This document shows positions 52,832 through 63,369 of a DNA stretch of 64,000 nt, piece by piece (position 1 is the stretch's first letter; each line of letters opens with the position of its first letter). Source of the stretch: Vogesella sp. XCS3 (lineage in GTDB: Bacteria; Pseudomonadota; Gammaproteobacteria; Burkholderiales; Chromobacteriaceae); NCBI RefSeq assembly GCF_020616155.1, contig NZ_CP085530.1:805501-869500 (forward strand), written 5' to 3'. The notes under the pieces are model-generated. The model searched no databases. It was not told the DNA's origin and was given only the letters and a program-made list of their open reading frames with translations. The translations under genes and the position numbers were made by a program.

Positions 52832-52888
52832 AATTGGCGATGCCGGCCAATTACAGTAAACTGTAGCAGTCGAACAGCGCATGCTGTT
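52832..52888. promoter_or_regulatory. Three consecutive inverted repeats upstream of sodB
   Basis: AATTGGC-N7-GCCAATT (52832-52852), TACAGT-AA-ACTGTA (52852-52865) and AACAGC-GCAT-GCTGTT (52873-52888) fill the leader region. They are candidate regulator sites; the regulator is not identifiable from sequence. Confidence 0.4.
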
Positions 52889-52913
52889 TTGCTTGTTAAC
52901 TCTGGAGAGCACG

Positions 52914-53495
52914 ATGGAACACAAACTGCCCGAACTGCCGTACGCACTGGACGCCCTGGCGCCGATCATTTCCAAAGAAACCCTGGAATTCCACTACGGC
53001 AAGCATCACCAGACCTACATCACCAACCTGAACAACCTGATCAAGGGCACCGAGTTCGAGAACGCCTCCCTGGAAGAGATCGTGAAGAAATCCTCCGGCG
53101 GCATCTTCAACAACGCCGCTCAGGTATGGAACCACACCTTCTACTGGTTCGGTCTGGCCCCGAATGCTGGCGGCGAACCGACCGGCGCGCTGGCTGATGC
53201 CATCAACGCCAAATGGGGCTCGTTCGACGAGTTCAAGAAAGCTTTTGCTGCCTGTGCCGTAGGCACTTTCGGCTCCGGCTGGGCCTGGCTGGTGAAAAAC
53301 GCCGACGGCAGCCTGGACCTGGTATCCACCAGCAACGCTGCTACCCCGCTGACCACCGACAAGAAGCCACTGCTGACTTGCGACGTGTGGGAACACGCTT
53401 ACTACATCGACTACCGCAACAGCCGCCCGAACTACCTGGAAGGCTTCTGGAAGCTGGTTAACTGGAACTTCGTGGCCGACAACTTCGCCGCCTGA
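52914..53495 (+). CDS. sodB: Superoxide dismutase, iron type
   Basis: The ATG at 52914 has GGAG 7 bases before it; 193 residues. Metal ligands are His27 ([10 protein letters not shown]), His in QVWNHTFYW (near 74), and Asp/His in [12 protein letters not shown]. The residues [14 protein letters not shown] and FGSGWAWLV are typical of the Fe form. It is cytoplasmic and removes superoxide. A strong terminator follows. Confidence 0.96.
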   Translation: MEHKLPELPYALDALAPIISKETLEFHYGKHHQTYITNLNNLIKGTEFENASLEEIVKKSSGGIFNNAAQVWNHTFYWFGLAPNAGGEPTGALADAINAKWGSFDEFKKAFAACAVGTFGSGWAWLVKNADGSLDLVSTSNAATPLTTDKKPLLTCDVWEHAYYIDYRNSRPNYLEGFWKLVNWNFVADNFAA

Positions 53496-53515
53496 TCCGG
53501 TTCTGCCTGTTGATG

Positions 53516-53540
53516 AAAGGCCCCTCGCGGGGCCTTTTTT
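53516..53540 (+). terminator. Terminator after sodB
   Basis: AAAGGCCCC-TCGC-GGGGCCTTT is followed by further Ts. Confidence 0.93.
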
Positions 53541-53570
53541 CTTGCCTGCTGCTCACCACGGCAGAAGCAA

Positions 53571-53599
53571 AAAGCCTGCTTGCAGTGCAAGCAGGCTTT
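53571..53599 (-). terminator. Terminator after ppiD
   Basis: The 13-bp stem AAAGCCTGCTTGC / GCAAGCAGGCTTT has a 3-base loop. On the minus strand it ends in TTTTTG after the ppiD stop. Confidence 0.92.
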
Positions 53600-53625
53600 C
53601 ACTCCATACCACCATTACTAGCCGC

Positions 53626-55455
53626 TTACTGCTCGGCCGGCGTCTGGCTGATCACCACCTTGTGCTTCTGGCGCAATTGCTCCAGGTAGGCTGCCATCAG
53701 GCTTTGCGACGACATTTCACCCAACAGCATGCCTAGCTGGGCAGACTCCTGCGGCGCCAGGGCTTGTGCCGGCTGCACCTTGTCGATGCTGTACAGCACG
53801 TATTCGCCGTTATCGCGCTTCACGCCGGCAAACGCTGGCAGCTGCTTGGGGTTGGCCGCAAACACGGCGCGCAGCTCGGCTACCGGGGTGCCGGCAGGGT
53901 TACGACGTGACAGGTTTTTCAGCTCGCCCCAGGCAAATGCCGCGGCTTTGCCGGCTTTGAGCTCGGCCAGCATGGCAGTGCCACGCTGTGCGGCCAACTT
54001 GGCGCCCTCTTTGGCCACCAGCTCGGCGCGGATGGTGTCCTGCACCTCGGCCAGCGCACGCTGACGCGCAGGCTGGTGTTCGGCCACACGCACCACTACC
54101 AGTGTGTTGTTGCCTACGTCCACCGGCTCGCTATTGTGCTTTTTGTTCAGCACATCATCACTGAATGCGGCTTCCAGCAGCTTGGCGTTGCCCAATACCG
54201 CGTCACCAGGCTTGCCGGTGCGTGGCAGCAACTCGCTCTGCTGGGCTTTCAGGTTTAGCGCCGTTTCTACCGCTTTCAGCGAATCACCTTGCTGGTAGGC
54301 CAGCTCGCCCATTTTTTCGGCAGCAGCGCGGTAGGCAGCGGCGGCTTTTTGCTTGCGCAGCTTGTCTACTACGGCGGCTTTTTGCGACTCGAAATCGCTG
54401 GCCTTGATCGCATTAAGCTGCAGGATGTGATAGCCGAACTCGGTTTCAACCACTTCGCTGATCTGGCCCTGCTTCATGGCAAAAGCCACGCTTTCAAACG
54501 GTTTGGTCATCACGCCACGGCCAAAGAAGCCCAGGTCGCCACCGTTGGCCGCAGAGCCCGGGTCTTGCGAACGCGCCTTGGCCAGCTCGGCAAATTTGGC
54601 CGGGTTGGCACGCACTTCTTTCAGGATGGCGTCAGCCTGCGCCTTGACCTTGGCTTTATCGGCTGCGGGTGCGTTCTTGTCTACGGTCAGCAGGATGTGC
54701 GCCACCTGGCGCTCTTCGGACGAAAACTCGCCGGCATTCTTGTCGTAATACGCTTTAGCGTCAGCATCGCTGATGGTCAGCGCCTGTGCCATGGCGTCTT
54801 GCGACAGTGTCACATACTCCAGACGCGCCTGGTCTGTGGTTTTGAAGCGCTTCAGGTTGGCGTCGTAGTAGGCCTTGATAACAGCATCATCCAGCTTGAC
54901 GTCCGCAGCGAACTGCTCTGGCTTGAGGGTGTAGGTACGCACGTCGCGCACTTCGGACACCAGGGCGCTCATACGCTCGGCCAGCGTGCGGGACACAAAG
55001 CTGCCGTTCAGGTAGGGGGCGACCTGTGCTTGCAGCAAGAGGTCGCGGCCAACCTGCTCTTCAAATGCATCCGCCGTCATGTAACGGCCTTGCAGGAATT
55101 CTGTATAACGTGCGGCGCTGAATTTACCGCCATCCTGGAATGCCGGGATAGCGGCAATCACGGTGCGCAATTGCTGCGGGGACACGGCCAGATGATGGCC
55201 ACGCGCCTCGGCCAGCAGCATTTCCTGGCGAATCAGGTTTTCCAGTACCGCCTGGCGCGATGCCGCGTTGGCAGGCTGGCCTTCCAGCTGACGCTCCACG
55301 TCTTTCTGGTAGATCTTGGCGTCACCCACTTTTGCCAGATACGGGTCTTCTACGGCGGCACTGTAGCTGCCAACACCAAAGCCGACAAAAGTCAGCGCCA
55401 CCGCACCCAGAATGATCTTGATGGCGGTATTGTTATTTTGAACGAAATCAAACAT
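53626..55455 (-). CDS. ppiD: Periplasmic peptidyl-prolyl isomerase/chaperone PpiD
   Basis: The ATG at 55455 gives 609 residues ([27 protein letters not shown]), a single N-terminal membrane anchor. A SurA_N-like chaperone region spans about 35-200. A parvulin domain lies about 235-350 ([50 protein letters not shown]), and a second helical region follows. It helps outer-membrane and secreted proteins fold at the Sec translocon. It follows hupB, the standard order after lon. Confidence 0.94.
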   Translation of the reverse strand: MFDFVQNNNTAIKIILGAVALTFVGFGVGSYSAAVEDPYLAKVGDAKIYQKDVERQLEGQPANAASRQAVLENLIRQEMLLAEARGHHLAVSPQQLRTVIAAIPAFQDGGKFSAARYTEFLQGRYMTADAFEEQVGRDLLLQAQVAPYLNGSFVSRTLAERMSALVSEVRDVRTYTLKPEQFAADVKLDDAVIKAYYDANLKRFKTTDQARLEYVTLSQDAMAQALTISDADAKAYYDKNAGEFSSEERQVAHILLTVDKNAPAADKAKVKAQADAILKEVRANPAKFAELAKARSQDPGSAANGGDLGFFGRGVMTKPFESVAFAMKQGQISEVVETEFGYHILQLNAIKASDFESQKAAVVDKLRKQKAAAAYRAAAEKMGELAYQQGDSLKAVETALNLKAQQSELLPRTGKPGDAVLGNAKLLEAAFSDDVLNKKHNSEPVDVGNNTLVVVRVAEHQPARQRALAEVQDTIRAELVAKEGAKLAAQRGTAMLAELKAGKAAAFAWGELKNLSRRNPAGTPVAELRAVFAANPKQLPAFAGVKRDNGEYVLYSIDKVQPAQALAPQESAQLGMLLGEMSSQSLMAAYLEQLRQKHKVVISQTPAEQ

Positions 55456-55594
55456 GACGTTTCGGGGTCTACCAAAGAAACAAGGTGAACGTTGGCCGTT
55501 CACCTTGTTGATTGTCTGGTGGAGCCTGCTTACGCAAACCCATACAGAGTGACTGGCATGCAGACGCCCGGTGCAAGCACCGGGCAGGTGCTGA

Positions 55595-55864
55595 TTACAG
55601 TGCGTCTTTCAGTGCCTTACCAGCACGGAATTTCGGAGACTTGGCAGCAGCGATAGTAATGGTCTCGCCAGTCTTCGGGTTACGACCACTACGCTCGGCG
55701 CGCTCGCCTACGTAGAAAGTACCAAAGCCTACAACAGTGACAGTGTCGCCAGCCTTCAGCGCATCGGTTACGGCATCGATCATGCCATCCAGTGCCTTAC
55801 CGGCAGCTGCTTTGGAAATGTCTGCCTTGGCGGCGATAGCGTCAATCAGTTCAGACTTGTTCAC
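55595..55864 (-). CDS. hupB: DNA-binding protein HU-beta
   Basis: The GTG start at 55864 has GGGGA 6 bases upstream. The 89-residue histone-like protein begins [31 protein letters not shown] and has the DNA-binding arm [44 protein letters not shown]. It is a nucleoid protein and has its own strong promoter downstream of lon. Confidence 0.97.
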   Translation of the reverse strand: MNKSELIDAIAAKADISKAAAGKALDGMIDAVTDALKAGDTVTVVGFGTFYVGERAERSGRNPKTGETITIAAAKSPKFRAGKALKDAL

Positions 55865-55919
55865 GTTAAGTCCCCTTTCGTCGTTCTCGGTGTACGGAGT
55901 ACTGAATAAAACCGCTAGC

Positions 55920-55949
55920 TTTATAGCAAGGGCAAAATCCTTGTGTCAA
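55920..55949 (-). promoter_or_regulatory. Strong promoter of hupB
   Basis: On the minus strand, a perfect -35 TTGACA (55944-55949), an 18-base spacer and -10 TATAAA (55920-55925) are seen. Confidence 0.8.
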
Positions 55950-55952
55950 GCG

Positions 55953-55995
55953 GCTTTCAGCGAGGGTGACCATGTTTTCACCCCCTCCTGAAAGC
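55953..55995 (-). terminator. Large hairpin between lon and hupB
   Basis: Outer arms GCTTTCAG / CTGAAAGC are extended inside by GAGGGTGA / TCACCCCCTC with a bulge. It lies after the lon stop and directly upstream of the hupB promoter, separating the two messages. It has no T-run. Confidence 0.55.
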
Positions 55996-56038
55996 TGATG
56001 CTAGCGCGGTTTTACCAGCAAATCAAAACAATGAGTCA

Positions 56039-58456
56039 TTAATGTGTCATTGGCGCGGACTTTGTCGCAAGTTCAGCAGTGGCGGGCGTTACAGCCACGG
56101 CCTCCTCTGCCAGCGCTTGCGGCTCGCGTTCCAGCGCGTATGACAAAACCTCATCAATCCACTTGACTGGCAAAATCTCCAGCTTGTTCTTGATGTTAGC
56201 CGGAATCTCGGCCAGGTCTTTCACGTTGCCCTTCGGTATCAGCGCACGTTTGATGCCACCGCGCTGTGCGGCCAGCAACTTCTCTTTCAGGCCGCCGATA
56301 GGCAGTACTTCACCACGCAGCGTAATCTCGCCGGTCATGGCCACATCGGCACGAACCGGAATGCCGGTGAGCACGGAAACCAGCGCCGTGGTCATGGCAA
56401 TACCGGCCGACGGGCCGTCTTTTGGCGTGGCACCTTCGGGCACGTGGATGTGCATATCGTGCTTTTCGTAGAAATCAGGCTTGATTCCCAGCAAGCGCGC
56501 ACGGCTGCGCACCACGCTCATGGCGGCGGTAATCGACTCCTGCATCACCTCGCCCAGCTGGCCGGTGCGGATGATATTGCCCTTGCCAGGCAAAGCGACC
56601 GCTTCGATAGTGAGCAGCTCGCCACCCACTTCGGTCCACGCCAGGCCGGTAACCTGGCCGATGCGGTTTTCTTCTTCGGCTACGCCAAAGTCGAAACGGT
56701 GCACGCCCAGGTATTTTTCCAGCGTCTTGCTGCTGACGGTGGTTTTGACAGCCTTGCCAGTGGCGGTTTTTTTGCTGTGCTCGGTTACCACCTTGCGGCA
56801 GATTTTGGCGATCTCGCGGTCCAGGCTACGCACGCCGGCCTCACGGGTGTAATAGCGCACGATGTCGCGCAAAGCGCTTTCCTGCACTACCAGCTCGCCC
56901 TCTACCACGCCATTGTTCTTCATCTGCTTGGGCAGCAGGTATTTGGTGGCGATATTGACCTTTTCGTCCTCGGTGTAACCGGCCAGGCGGATGATTTCCA
57001 TCCGGTCCAGCAGAGCCGCCGGGATATTCAGCGAGTTGGCCGTGGCCACGAACATCACATCGGACAGGTCGAAGTCCACCTCGGCGTAATGGTCGGCAAA
57101 GGCGTGGTTCTGCTCCGGATCGAGCACTTCCAGTAGCGCGGCAGACGGGTCGCCACGGAAATCGGCACCCAGCTTGTCCACCTCATCCAGCAGGAACAGC
57201 GGGTTTTTTACGCCGACTTTGGTCATGTTCTGCAGCACTTTGCCTGGCATGGAGCCGATGTAAGTGCGGCGGTGACCGCGGATTTCAGACTCGTCGCGCA
57301 CACCACCCAGCGCCATGCGCACGAACTTGCGGCCGGTGGCGCGGGCAATCGACTGGCCCAGCGAGGTTTTACCCACGCCTGGCGGGCCTACAAGGCACAG
57401 AATAGGCGCTTTCAGGCGGTCAACGCGCTGCTGCACTGCCAGATACTCCAGAATGCGCTCCTTGACCTTCTCCAGGCCAAAGTGATCTTCATCCAGCACA
57501 TCCTCAGCCGCATCGATATCCTTGCTGATCTTGGTCTTTTTCTTCCAAGGCAGGTCAATCAGGGTTTCGATGTAGTTACGCACCACGGTAGCTTCAGCCG
57601 ACATCGGCGACATCATGCGCAGCTTTTTCAGCTCGGCAGTGACTTTCTCGCGACCTTCCTTGGACATGCCGGCGGCTTTGATCTTGCGCTCCAGCTCGTC
57701 CAGGTCGTTGCCTTCTTCACCCTCGCCCAGCTCTTTCTGGATCGCTTTGACCTGTTCGTTCAGGTAGTACTCGCGCTGGCTCTTCTCCATCTGGCGCTTT
57801 ACGCGGCCACGGATGCGTTTTTCTACCTGCAGGATGTCGATTTCGCTTTCCATCATGGCCAGCAGGTGCTCGATACGTGCCTTGATGTCGAACATCTCCA
57901 GCACTTCCTGCTTGCTTTCCAGACGCAGCGGCAGATGCACCACCACCGAGTCGGCCAGACGGCCAGCCTTATCCACACCCGACAGCGACGACAATACTTC
58001 GCTCGGGATTTTCTTGTTCAGTTTGACGAATTGCTCGAACTGCGCCAGCAGTGCGCGGCGCAGCGCCTCCACCTCGGGGGTATCCTCGCTGTCAAACGGC
58101 AACGGGTCGATGGTGGCGGTAAAAAATTCTTCGTGATCCTGCACTGCGGCCAACCTGGCGCGCTGTCTGCCTTCTACCAACACTTTGACGGTGCCGTCTG
58201 GCAGCTTCAGCATTTGCAGGATGCTGGCAATGGTGCCGATCTCGTGCAGGTCTTCCGACAGGGGTTCGTCCTTGTCGGCAGCACGCTGGGCGACCAGCAG
58301 GATCTGCTTGCCTTCGTCCATGGCCTTTTCAAGCGCCTTGATAGATTTGGGGCGGCCGACAAACAGCGGAATCACCATGTGCGGAAACACAACGACATCG
58401 CGCAGCGGCAATAGGGCCAGTGTGGTTTGATCTTTTAGTTCGGCGGGCTGTGGCAT
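56039..58456 (-). CDS. lon: ATP-dependent protease Lon
   Basis: The 805-residue protein has a LON substrate-binding domain ([22 protein letters not shown]) and a coiled coil. The AAA+ module has Walker [10 protein letters not shown] and Walker [12 protein letters not shown]. The C-terminal peptidase has the catalytic Ser in PKDGPSAG and the Lys in [15 protein letters not shown]. It degrades misfolded and regulatory proteins. The promoter region carries a sigma-32-like element. Confidence 0.97.
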   Translation of the reverse strand: MPQPAELKDQTTLALLPLRDVVVFPHMVIPLFVGRPKSIKALEKAMDEGKQILLVAQRAADKDEPLSEDLHEIGTIASILQMLKLPDGTVKVLVEGRQRARLAAVQDHEEFFTATIDPLPFDSEDTPEVEALRRALLAQFEQFVKLNKKIPSEVLSSLSGVDKAGRLADSVVVHLPLRLESKQEVLEMFDIKARIEHLLAMMESEIDILQVEKRIRGRVKRQMEKSQREYYLNEQVKAIQKELGEGEEGNDLDELERKIKAAGMSKEGREKVTAELKKLRMMSPMSAEATVVRNYIETLIDLPWKKKTKISKDIDAAEDVLDEDHFGLEKVKERILEYLAVQQRVDRLKAPILCLVGPPGVGKTSLGQSIARATGRKFVRMALGGVRDESEIRGHRRTYIGSMPGKVLQNMTKVGVKNPLFLLDEVDKLGADFRGDPSAALLEVLDPEQNHAFADHYAEVDFDLSDVMFVATANSLNIPAALLDRMEIIRLAGYTEDEKVNIATKYLLPKQMKNNGVVEGELVVQESALRDIVRYYTREAGVRSLDREIAKICRKVVTEHSKKTATGKAVKTTVSSKTLEKYLGVHRFDFGVAEEENRIGQVTGLAWTEVGGELLTIEAVALPGKGNIIRTGQLGEVMQESITAAMSVVRSRARLLGIKPDFYEKHDMHIHVPEGATPKDGPSAGIAMTTALVSVLTGIPVRADVAMTGEITLRGEVLPIGGLKEKLLAAQRGGIKRALIPKGNVKDLAEIPANIKNKLEILPVKWIDEVLSYALEREPQALAEEAVAVTPATAELATKSAPMTH

Positions 58457-58499
58457 ATCACCTAACCTTGCTCTTGGTGGAATTCAGTTAACAGGACAA

Positions 58500-58525
58500 A
58501 TTAGGGCAAATTCATCCATATCAAG
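58500..58525 (-). promoter_or_regulatory. Heat-shock (sigma-32-like) promoter of lon
   Basis: On the minus strand CTTGAT (58520-58525) and CCCTAAT (58500-58506) are 13 bases apart, close to the sigma-32 pattern CTTGAA / CCCCATNT. It lies about 45 bases before the lon start. Confidence 0.45.
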
Positions 58526-58556
58526 CATGCTAAAGCACTTAATAGTAGCTGCAAAC

Positions 58557-58581
58557 AAAAACCGCCCTTACGGGCGGTTTG
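58557..58581 (-). terminator. Terminator after clpX
   Basis: The stem CCGCCC-TTA-CGGGCGG is, on the minus strand, followed by TTTTTG. It separates clpX from lon. Confidence 0.88.
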
Positions 58582-58600
58582 TTTCACTGCCTGGCCAGAC

Positions 58601-59884
58601 TCAGGCTGACTGGGCCGTATCCGGTGCAGCATCTTCCTGCTGCAGGATATAGCTAGGCTTTTCACCCAGCTCGATCACTTTTTCGTCTACCACGACCTTG
58701 CTGACACCTTCGAGAGATGGCAGCTCGTACATGGTATCCAGCAGCGAGCGCTCCAGGATCGAACGCAAACCACGCGCGCCGGTCTTGCGAATCAGCGCTT
58801 GCTTGGCAATGACGCGCAGGGCGGAAGGCAGCACCTCCAGCGTGACCTGCTCCATGGCAAACAGACGCTGATACTGCTTGATCAGGGCATTGCGCGGCTG
58901 GGTCAGGATGCTTACCAGCGCCTCTTCGTCCAGCTCTTCCAGTGTGGTTACCACTGGCAGGCGGCCGATCAGCTCGGGAATCAGGCCAAACTTGATCAGG
59001 TCTTCCGGCTCCACTTCGCGGAACAGGGTACTGATGGATTTGCCGTCTTCCTTGGACATCACCTCGGCACCAAAGCCGATCCCGCCTTTTTCGGAGCGGC
59101 GACGAATGATCTTTTCCAGACCATCGAACGCACCACCGCAAATGAACAGGATATTGGTGGTATCCACCTGGATAAATTCCTGGTTCGGGTGCTTGCGGCC
59201 ACCTTGCGGCGGTACCGACGCTACCGTACCTTCGATCAGCTTCAGCAGAGCCTGCTGTACGCCTTCGCCGGACACATCACGGGTAATCGACGGGTTTTCC
59301 GACTTGCGGGAAATCTTGTCGATCTCGTCCAGATACACAATGCCGCGCTGGGCTTTGGTCACATCGTAGTCGCACTTTTGCAAGAGCTTCTGGATGATGT
59401 GCTCAACGTCCTCGCCCACGTAGCCGGCTTCGGTCAGCGTGGTGGCGTCGGCAATGACAAACGGCACATCCAGCAGCCTGGCCAGCGTCTGCGCCAACAG
59501 CGTCTTGCCGGAGCCGGTAGGGCCGATCAGCAGGATGTTGCTCTTGGACAGCTCTACGTCGTCCTTGGTGCTGGGCGTGTAGAGGCGCTTGTAGTGGTTG
59601 TATACCGCCACGGCCAGCGACTTCTTGGCCGGGTCCTGGCCAATGATGTACTGGTCCAGCGAGGCGCGGATTTCCTGCGGTGTCGGCAGGGCTGGTGCTT
59701 CGCCCTGCTCGTCTGCAGCACCGATTTTCGCTTCTGTTTCGTCGCGAATGATGTCGCCGCACAGATCTACACACTCATTGCAAATGTAGACCTGCGGGCC
59801 GGCGATCAGTCGCTGCACTTCGTGCTGGCTTTTGCCGCAAAAAGAGCAGTACAGCAGCTTGTCCTTACTGCCTTTATCTGCCAT
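58601..59884 (-). CDS. clpX: ClpXP ATPase subunit ClpX
   Basis: The ATG at 59884 gives 427 residues, the usual size; the longer frame to 60235 is antisense-type noise over clpP. The N-terminal zinc domain has CSFCGKSQ and [11 protein letters not shown]+ motifs are GPTGSGKT (Walker A), [10 protein letters not shown] (Walker B) and the pore loop GYVGEDVE. The IGF-type ClpP-binding loop appears as [10 protein letters not shown]. It unfolds substrates for ClpP, encoded 17 bases upstream. Confidence 0.97.
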   Translation of the reverse strand: MADKGSKDKLLYCSFCGKSQHEVQRLIAGPQVYICNECVDLCGDIIRDETEAKIGAADEQGEAPALPTPQEIRASLDQYIIGQDPAKKSLAVAVYNHYKRLYTPSTKDDVELSKSNILLIGPTGSGKTLLAQTLARLLDVPFVIADATTLTEAGYVGEDVEHIIQKLLQKCDYDVTKAQRGIVYLDEIDKISRKSENPSITRDVSGEGVQQALLKLIEGTVASVPPQGGRKHPNQEFIQVDTTNILFICGGAFDGLEKIIRRRSEKGGIGFGAEVMSKEDGKSISTLFREVEPEDLIKFGLIPELIGRLPVVTTLEELDEEALVSILTQPRNALIKQYQRLFAMEQVTLEVLPSALRVIAKQALIRKTGARGLRSILERSLLDTMYELPSLEGVSKVVVDEKVIELGEKPSYILQQEDAAPDTAQSA

Positions 59885-59901
59885 CAGATAGACATCCCGA
59901 A

Positions 59902-60534
59902 TTAAACGGCCGCATCCAGACGCGAGCTCAGCACCTTGTCGATCAGGCCGTACTCTCGGCTCTGCTCGGCAGACATGAAGTTGTCGCGTTCGGTATCGGC
60001 TTGTACTTGTTCCATGGTCTGGCCGGTGTGTTTGGCCAGCAGCTCGTTCATGTGCGCCTTGGTTTTCACCAGTTCGCGGGCATGAATTTCGATGTCGGTC
60101 ACCTGGCCGCTCAGGCCGCCACCGTACAACAGCGGCTGGTGGATCATCACGCGGCTGTTCGGCAGCGCAAAACGCTTGCCCTTGGCGCCTGCCGACAGCA
60201 GGAAGGCGCCCATGCTGGCTGCTTGGCCAATGCACAGGGTGGAAACGTCCGGCTTGATGAAGTTCATCGTGTCGTAGATCGACATGCCGGCGGTAATGGA
60301 ACCACCTGGCGAGTTGATATACAGGTAGATGTCCTTGTCCGGGTTTTCCGACTCCAGGAACAGCAGCTGTGCTACCACCAGATTGGCCGACTCGTCGGTA
60401 ACAGGGCCGACCAGGAACACGATACGCTCCTTCAGCAGGCGGGAGAAAATGTCGTAGGCGCGTTCGCCACGGCCACTTTGCTCCACCACCATGGGCACCA
60501 GGCCCATACCTTGCGGTTCAAACATCGATTTCAT
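59902..60534 (-). CDS. clpP: ATP-dependent Clp protease proteolytic subunit
   Basis: The 210-residue protein has a catalytic triad with Ser in [14 protein letters not shown], His in RVMIHQPL and Asp in the following helix region (ERDNFMS). [21 protein letters not shown] at the start is typical. It forms the tetradecameric protease with ClpX. It follows tig by 27 bases and precedes clpX by 17. Confidence 0.97.
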   Translation of the reverse strand: MKSMFEPQGMGLVPMVVEQSGRGERAYDIFSRLLKERIVFLVGPVTDESANLVVAQLLFLESENPDKDIYLYINSPGGSITAGMSIYDTMNFIKPDVSTLCIGQAASMGAFLLSAGAKGKRFALPNSRVMIHQPLLYGGGLSGQVTDIEIHARELVKTKAHMNELLAKHTGQTMEQVQADTERDNFMSAEQSREYGLIDKVLSSRLDAAV

Positions 60535-60561
60535 CGACCTCTCCGGTATCAGTTAAACAGA

Positions 60562-61863
60562 TCAGGCGTTGTTGCCCATCAGGGTTTCGAAAGAAACGTC
60601 CTTCTGGATAACATTGGCGCGACCCAGCACAAATTCAACCACACTGTCTTCCAGTACCATGGAAGTCGGGCCTTCCAGACGGCCGGCTTCGGCGTAGTAC
60701 CAGTCGATCACGTCTTGTGGCTGCTCGTAGCTCTCGGCAAATTCTTCTACCAGGGCTTTAACTTGCTCCGGCTTGGCTTCCAGCTTGTTGGCTTCTACCA
60801 CTTCAGCCAGGATCAGGCCCAGAGCCACGCGGCGCTCGGCTTGCTGGGTGAACAGGTCTGCCGGCAGCGGCATGTCTTTCAGCTGCATGCCACGTTGTTC
60901 CAGGTCTTTGCGAGCCTGGTCCATCAGGCGGCCAACTTCCAGCTCTACCAGTGCCTTAGGCAGATCGATCGGGGTAACATCGATCAGCGCCTGCATCACG
61001 TTTTCTTTAACCTGGGCGGACAGACGGCGTTTTACTTCACGCTCCACGTTTTTGCGGATTTCTGCGCGCATCTTGGCTACATCGCCGTCGGCGATACCCA
61101 GCAGCTTGGCGAACTCTTCGTTCACTTCCGGCAGCTCGGCAGCAGCAACGTTTTTCACGGTGATGTCGAAGCTGGCGGTTTTGCCTGCTACGTCTTTGCC
61201 ATGGTAGTCAGCCGGGAAGTTCACGGCCACAGTTTTGGTTTCGCCTTCGGCCGCGCCGATGATGCCGGCTTCGAATTCTGGCAGCATCTGGCCCTGGCCC
61301 AGCATGAACGGGAAGTTCTCGCTGCTGCCGCCTTCGAAGGCTACGCCGTCGATGGTGCCTTTGAAGTCGATGATCACGCGATCGCCGTCAGCAGCTGCAC
61401 GCTCTACGCGGTTGAAGCGGGTGCGTTGCTTGCGCAGGATATCAACAGTTTTGTCGATTTCAGCGTCGGTCACTTCGGTGTTCGGCTTTTCGATGTCTTT
61501 ACCAGCCAGCTCACCGATGGTGATTTCCGGGTAAACCTCGAAAGCAGCAGCAAACTTGAAGTTTTCTGCATCGCCCTCGGCCGGTTCGAAACGCGGGTAG
61601 CCAGCTACGCGCAGTTTTTGCTCGACAGCGGCCTTGTAGAAGCTTTGCTGAACCTGTTCGCCCAGCACTTCTTCGCGCACTTGTGCGCCGTAGTTTGCTT
61701 CAACGATTTTGGCCGGTGCTTTACCTGGGCGGAAACCCTGAATTTTTGCAGTGCGGGCAATGCGCTTCAGGCGCTCGGCTACTTGTGCGTCGATTGCAGC
61801 CAGCGGCAGTGCAATGCTCATGCGACGCTCGAGGCCGCTCAACGTTTCCAGTTGTACTTGCAT
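60562..61863 (-). CDS. tig: Trigger factor
   Basis: The ATG at 61863 (AAGGA 6 bases upstream) gives 433 residues. The N-terminal ribosome-binding domain contains the GFRPGKAP signature (FRPGKAPAKIVEANYG). The middle FKBP-type isomerase domain reads AADGDRVIIDFKGTIDGVAFEGG. The C-terminal chaperone domain reads VGRLMDQARKDLEQRGM. It is the first gene of the tig-clpP-clpX run. Confidence 0.97.
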   Translation of the reverse strand: MQVQLETLSGLERRMSIALPLAAIDAQVAERLKRIARTAKIQGFRPGKAPAKIVEANYGAQVREEVLGEQVQQSFYKAAVEQKLRVAGYPRFEPAEGDAENFKFAAAFEVYPEITIGELAGKDIEKPNTEVTDAEIDKTVDILRKQRTRFNRVERAAADGDRVIIDFKGTIDGVAFEGGSSENFPFMLGQGQMLPEFEAGIIGAAEGETKTVAVNFPADYHGKDVAGKTASFDITVKNVAAAELPEVNEEFAKLLGIADGDVAKMRAEIRKNVEREVKRRLSAQVKENVMQALIDVTPIDLPKALVELEVGRLMDQARKDLEQRGMQLKDMPLPADLFTQQAERRVALGLILAEVVEANKLEAKPEQVKALVEEFAESYEQPQDVIDWYYAEAGRLEGPTSMVLEDSVVEFVLGRANVIQKDVSFETLMGNNA

Positions 61864-62234
61864 GTCCAATCCTTAGATTCAAAAGGTGTGGGGTTGAAGC
61901 CAGAAGCGGGAAAGACCAACGGGTTGAGCAAGAAATGCTCGGGGAACCATGCTGATTTTGCTTTCCTGCGCCATGAATTTTGTATTGTTAAGCAGCGTGT
62001 TTACCTGCAAAGCAGGCAAAACCAGGCAGCTAAAGCAAGGGGCGAGTATAGCATGCAGCGTCAAATTGAACAGTGCGTGATGCCAGCGCCCTGTCCGGCC
62101 AGCCAGACAGCCCTGGCAGCAACAGACCGGGGCGCATCAAAACAGCAGTTTGCCCGCCTCATGCTTCTGGCCGATTGTCGCCTGCCGCCGCTACAGGTAT
62201 CGTGCCTGCCATATCCCTTTACCAAGCGAGCATC
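61864..62234. other. 371-bp divergent intergenic region between tig and moaC
   Basis: No credible gene, tRNA or recognised riboswitch was seen. It must hold the promoters for tig (leftward; a TATACT-like -10 is at 62045-62050 on the minus strand) and moaC (rightward). I looked for the molybdenum-cofactor RNA motif before moaC and did not see its conserved core. Confidence 0.55.
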
Positions 62235-62732
62235 ATGCCCACCCTTACCCACTTTGACGCCAGTGGCCAGGCGCACATGGTTGACGTAGGCCACAAGGCA
62301 GAAACCCGACGCGTGGCGGTAGCCACCGGCCATATCACCATGCAGCCAGCCACCTACGCCCTGCTGCAGTCCGGCACCAGCAAGAAAGGCGACGTAATCG
62401 GCATTGCCCGCATTGCAGCCATTCAAGGCAGCAAGCGCACTGCCGACCTGATTCCACTGTGCCACCCACTGGCGCTAAGTCGCGTAGCGGTAGATTTCAG
62501 CGCCGAAGACGACGCCAGCCGCCTGCACATTACCGTTACCGCAGAAACCGTTGGCCGCACCGGTGTGGAAATGGAAGCCCTCAGCGCCGTGATGGCCGGT
62601 TTGCTCACCGTATACGACATGCTCAAGGCTGTGGATCGCGGCATGGAAATCGCCGGGGTTCGGCTGCTGGAAAAGCAAGGTGGCAAAAGCGGGCATTGGC
62701 ACGCCGGTGACAACGACCATTTGGGAACGTGA
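62235..62732 (+). CDS. moaC: Cyclic pyranopterin monophosphate synthase
   Basis: From the ATG at 62235 the protein has 165 residues. With MoaA it converts GTP-derived intermediate to cyclic pyranopterin monophosphate for molybdenum cofactor. Motifs are [37 protein letters not shown], and [32 protein letters not shown] with the catalytic Lys and Asp. No other moa gene is nearby. The flavin reductase gene starts directly after its stop. Confidence 0.95.
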   Translation: MPTLTHFDASGQAHMVDVGHKAETRRVAVATGHITMQPATYALLQSGTSKKGDVIGIARIAAIQGSKRTADLIPLCHPLALSRVAVDFSAEDDASRLHITVTAETVGRTGVEMEALSAVMAGLLTVYDMLKAVDRGMEIAGVRLLEKQGGKSGHWHAGDNDHLGT

Positions 62733-63302
62733 ATGATGGACACACTGCAAGACGTGCCTTTGGCGCAAGCCTACCGCCTGCTGAACCACGGCCCTACCGT
62801 ACTGGTGAGTAGCGCGCACGCCGGCCAGCAAAACGTGATGGCCGCTGCCTGGGCCATGCCGCTGGACTTTGACCCGCCCAAAATACTGGTTGTCGTCGAC
62901 AAGGCCACCCACACCCGCAAGCTGATGGAGGCCACAGGCGAGTTTGCCCTGAACGTACCGTGCCGCCATCAGGCTCAGGCGGTGGTGGCCGCTGGCAGTG
63001 CCAGCGGTGCCGATTGCGACAAGTTTGCCAGCAGTGGCCTGGTGCCGATGCCGGCACAGCGCATTGGTGCGCCACTGGTTGCCGGCTGCAGTGCCTATCT
63101 GGAATGCCGCATCATCCAGGAACCGCACAACCAGCAACAGTACGACCTGTTCATCGCCGAGGTCGTCGCCGCGCAAGCCGACAGCCGCGTCTTCAGCGAC
63201 GGCCGCTGGCATTTCGATGGCCATGACGGCCTGCGCAGCCTGCACCACGTGGCAGGTGGCGCCTTCTTCGTCAGCGGCGACATGGTCAGCGGCCAACCCT
63301 GA
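62733..63302 (+). CDS. Flavin reductase-family protein
   Basis: The 189-residue flavin-reductase-like (split-barrel FMN-binding) protein has GPTVLVSSAHAGQQNVMAAAWAMPLDFDPPKILVVVDKATHTRKLMEATGEFALNVPC and a C-terminal HVAGGAFFVSGDMV. It resembles the proteins that supply reduced FMN or act as small NAD(P)H:FMN oxidoreductases. It starts at the base after the moaC stop and is therefore cotranscribed. Its last codons carry a copy of the dispersed 10-mer. Confidence 0.9.
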   Translation: MMDTLQDVPLAQAYRLLNHGPTVLVSSAHAGQQNVMAAAWAMPLDFDPPKILVVVDKATHTRKLMEATGEFALNVPCRHQAQAVVAAGSASGADCDKFASSGLVPMPAQRIGAPLVAGCSAYLECRIIQEPHNQQQYDLFIAEVVAAQADSRVFSDGRWHFDGHDGLRSLHHVAGGAFFVSGDMVSGQP

Positions 63303-63322
63303 ACCACCTCGCCTGACGCAAC

Positions 63323-63350
63323 AAACCCCGCCGCGGCGGGGTTTGTTTTT
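63323..63350 (+). terminator. Terminator after the flavin reductase gene
   Basis: AAACCCCGCC-GC-GGCGGGGTTT, effectively an 8-bp stem with a CCGCGG loop, is followed by GTTTTT. Confidence 0.88.
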
Positions 63351-63369
63351 GAACGTTTGGCGCCACAAC

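Noticed and set aside
54289..55488. 399-codon open frame opposite ppiD
   Set aside because: Antisense shadow of ppiD; no ribosome-binding site and no recognisable protein features.
62100..62234. Molybdenum-cofactor riboswitch before moaC
   Set aside because: I could not find the conserved core of that RNA; the leader shows no convincing structure.
60001..62289. 762-codon open frame on the + strand across tig and clpP
   Set aside because: It is antisense to two certain genes, has no family resemblance and arises from the codon bias of high-GC coding DNA.
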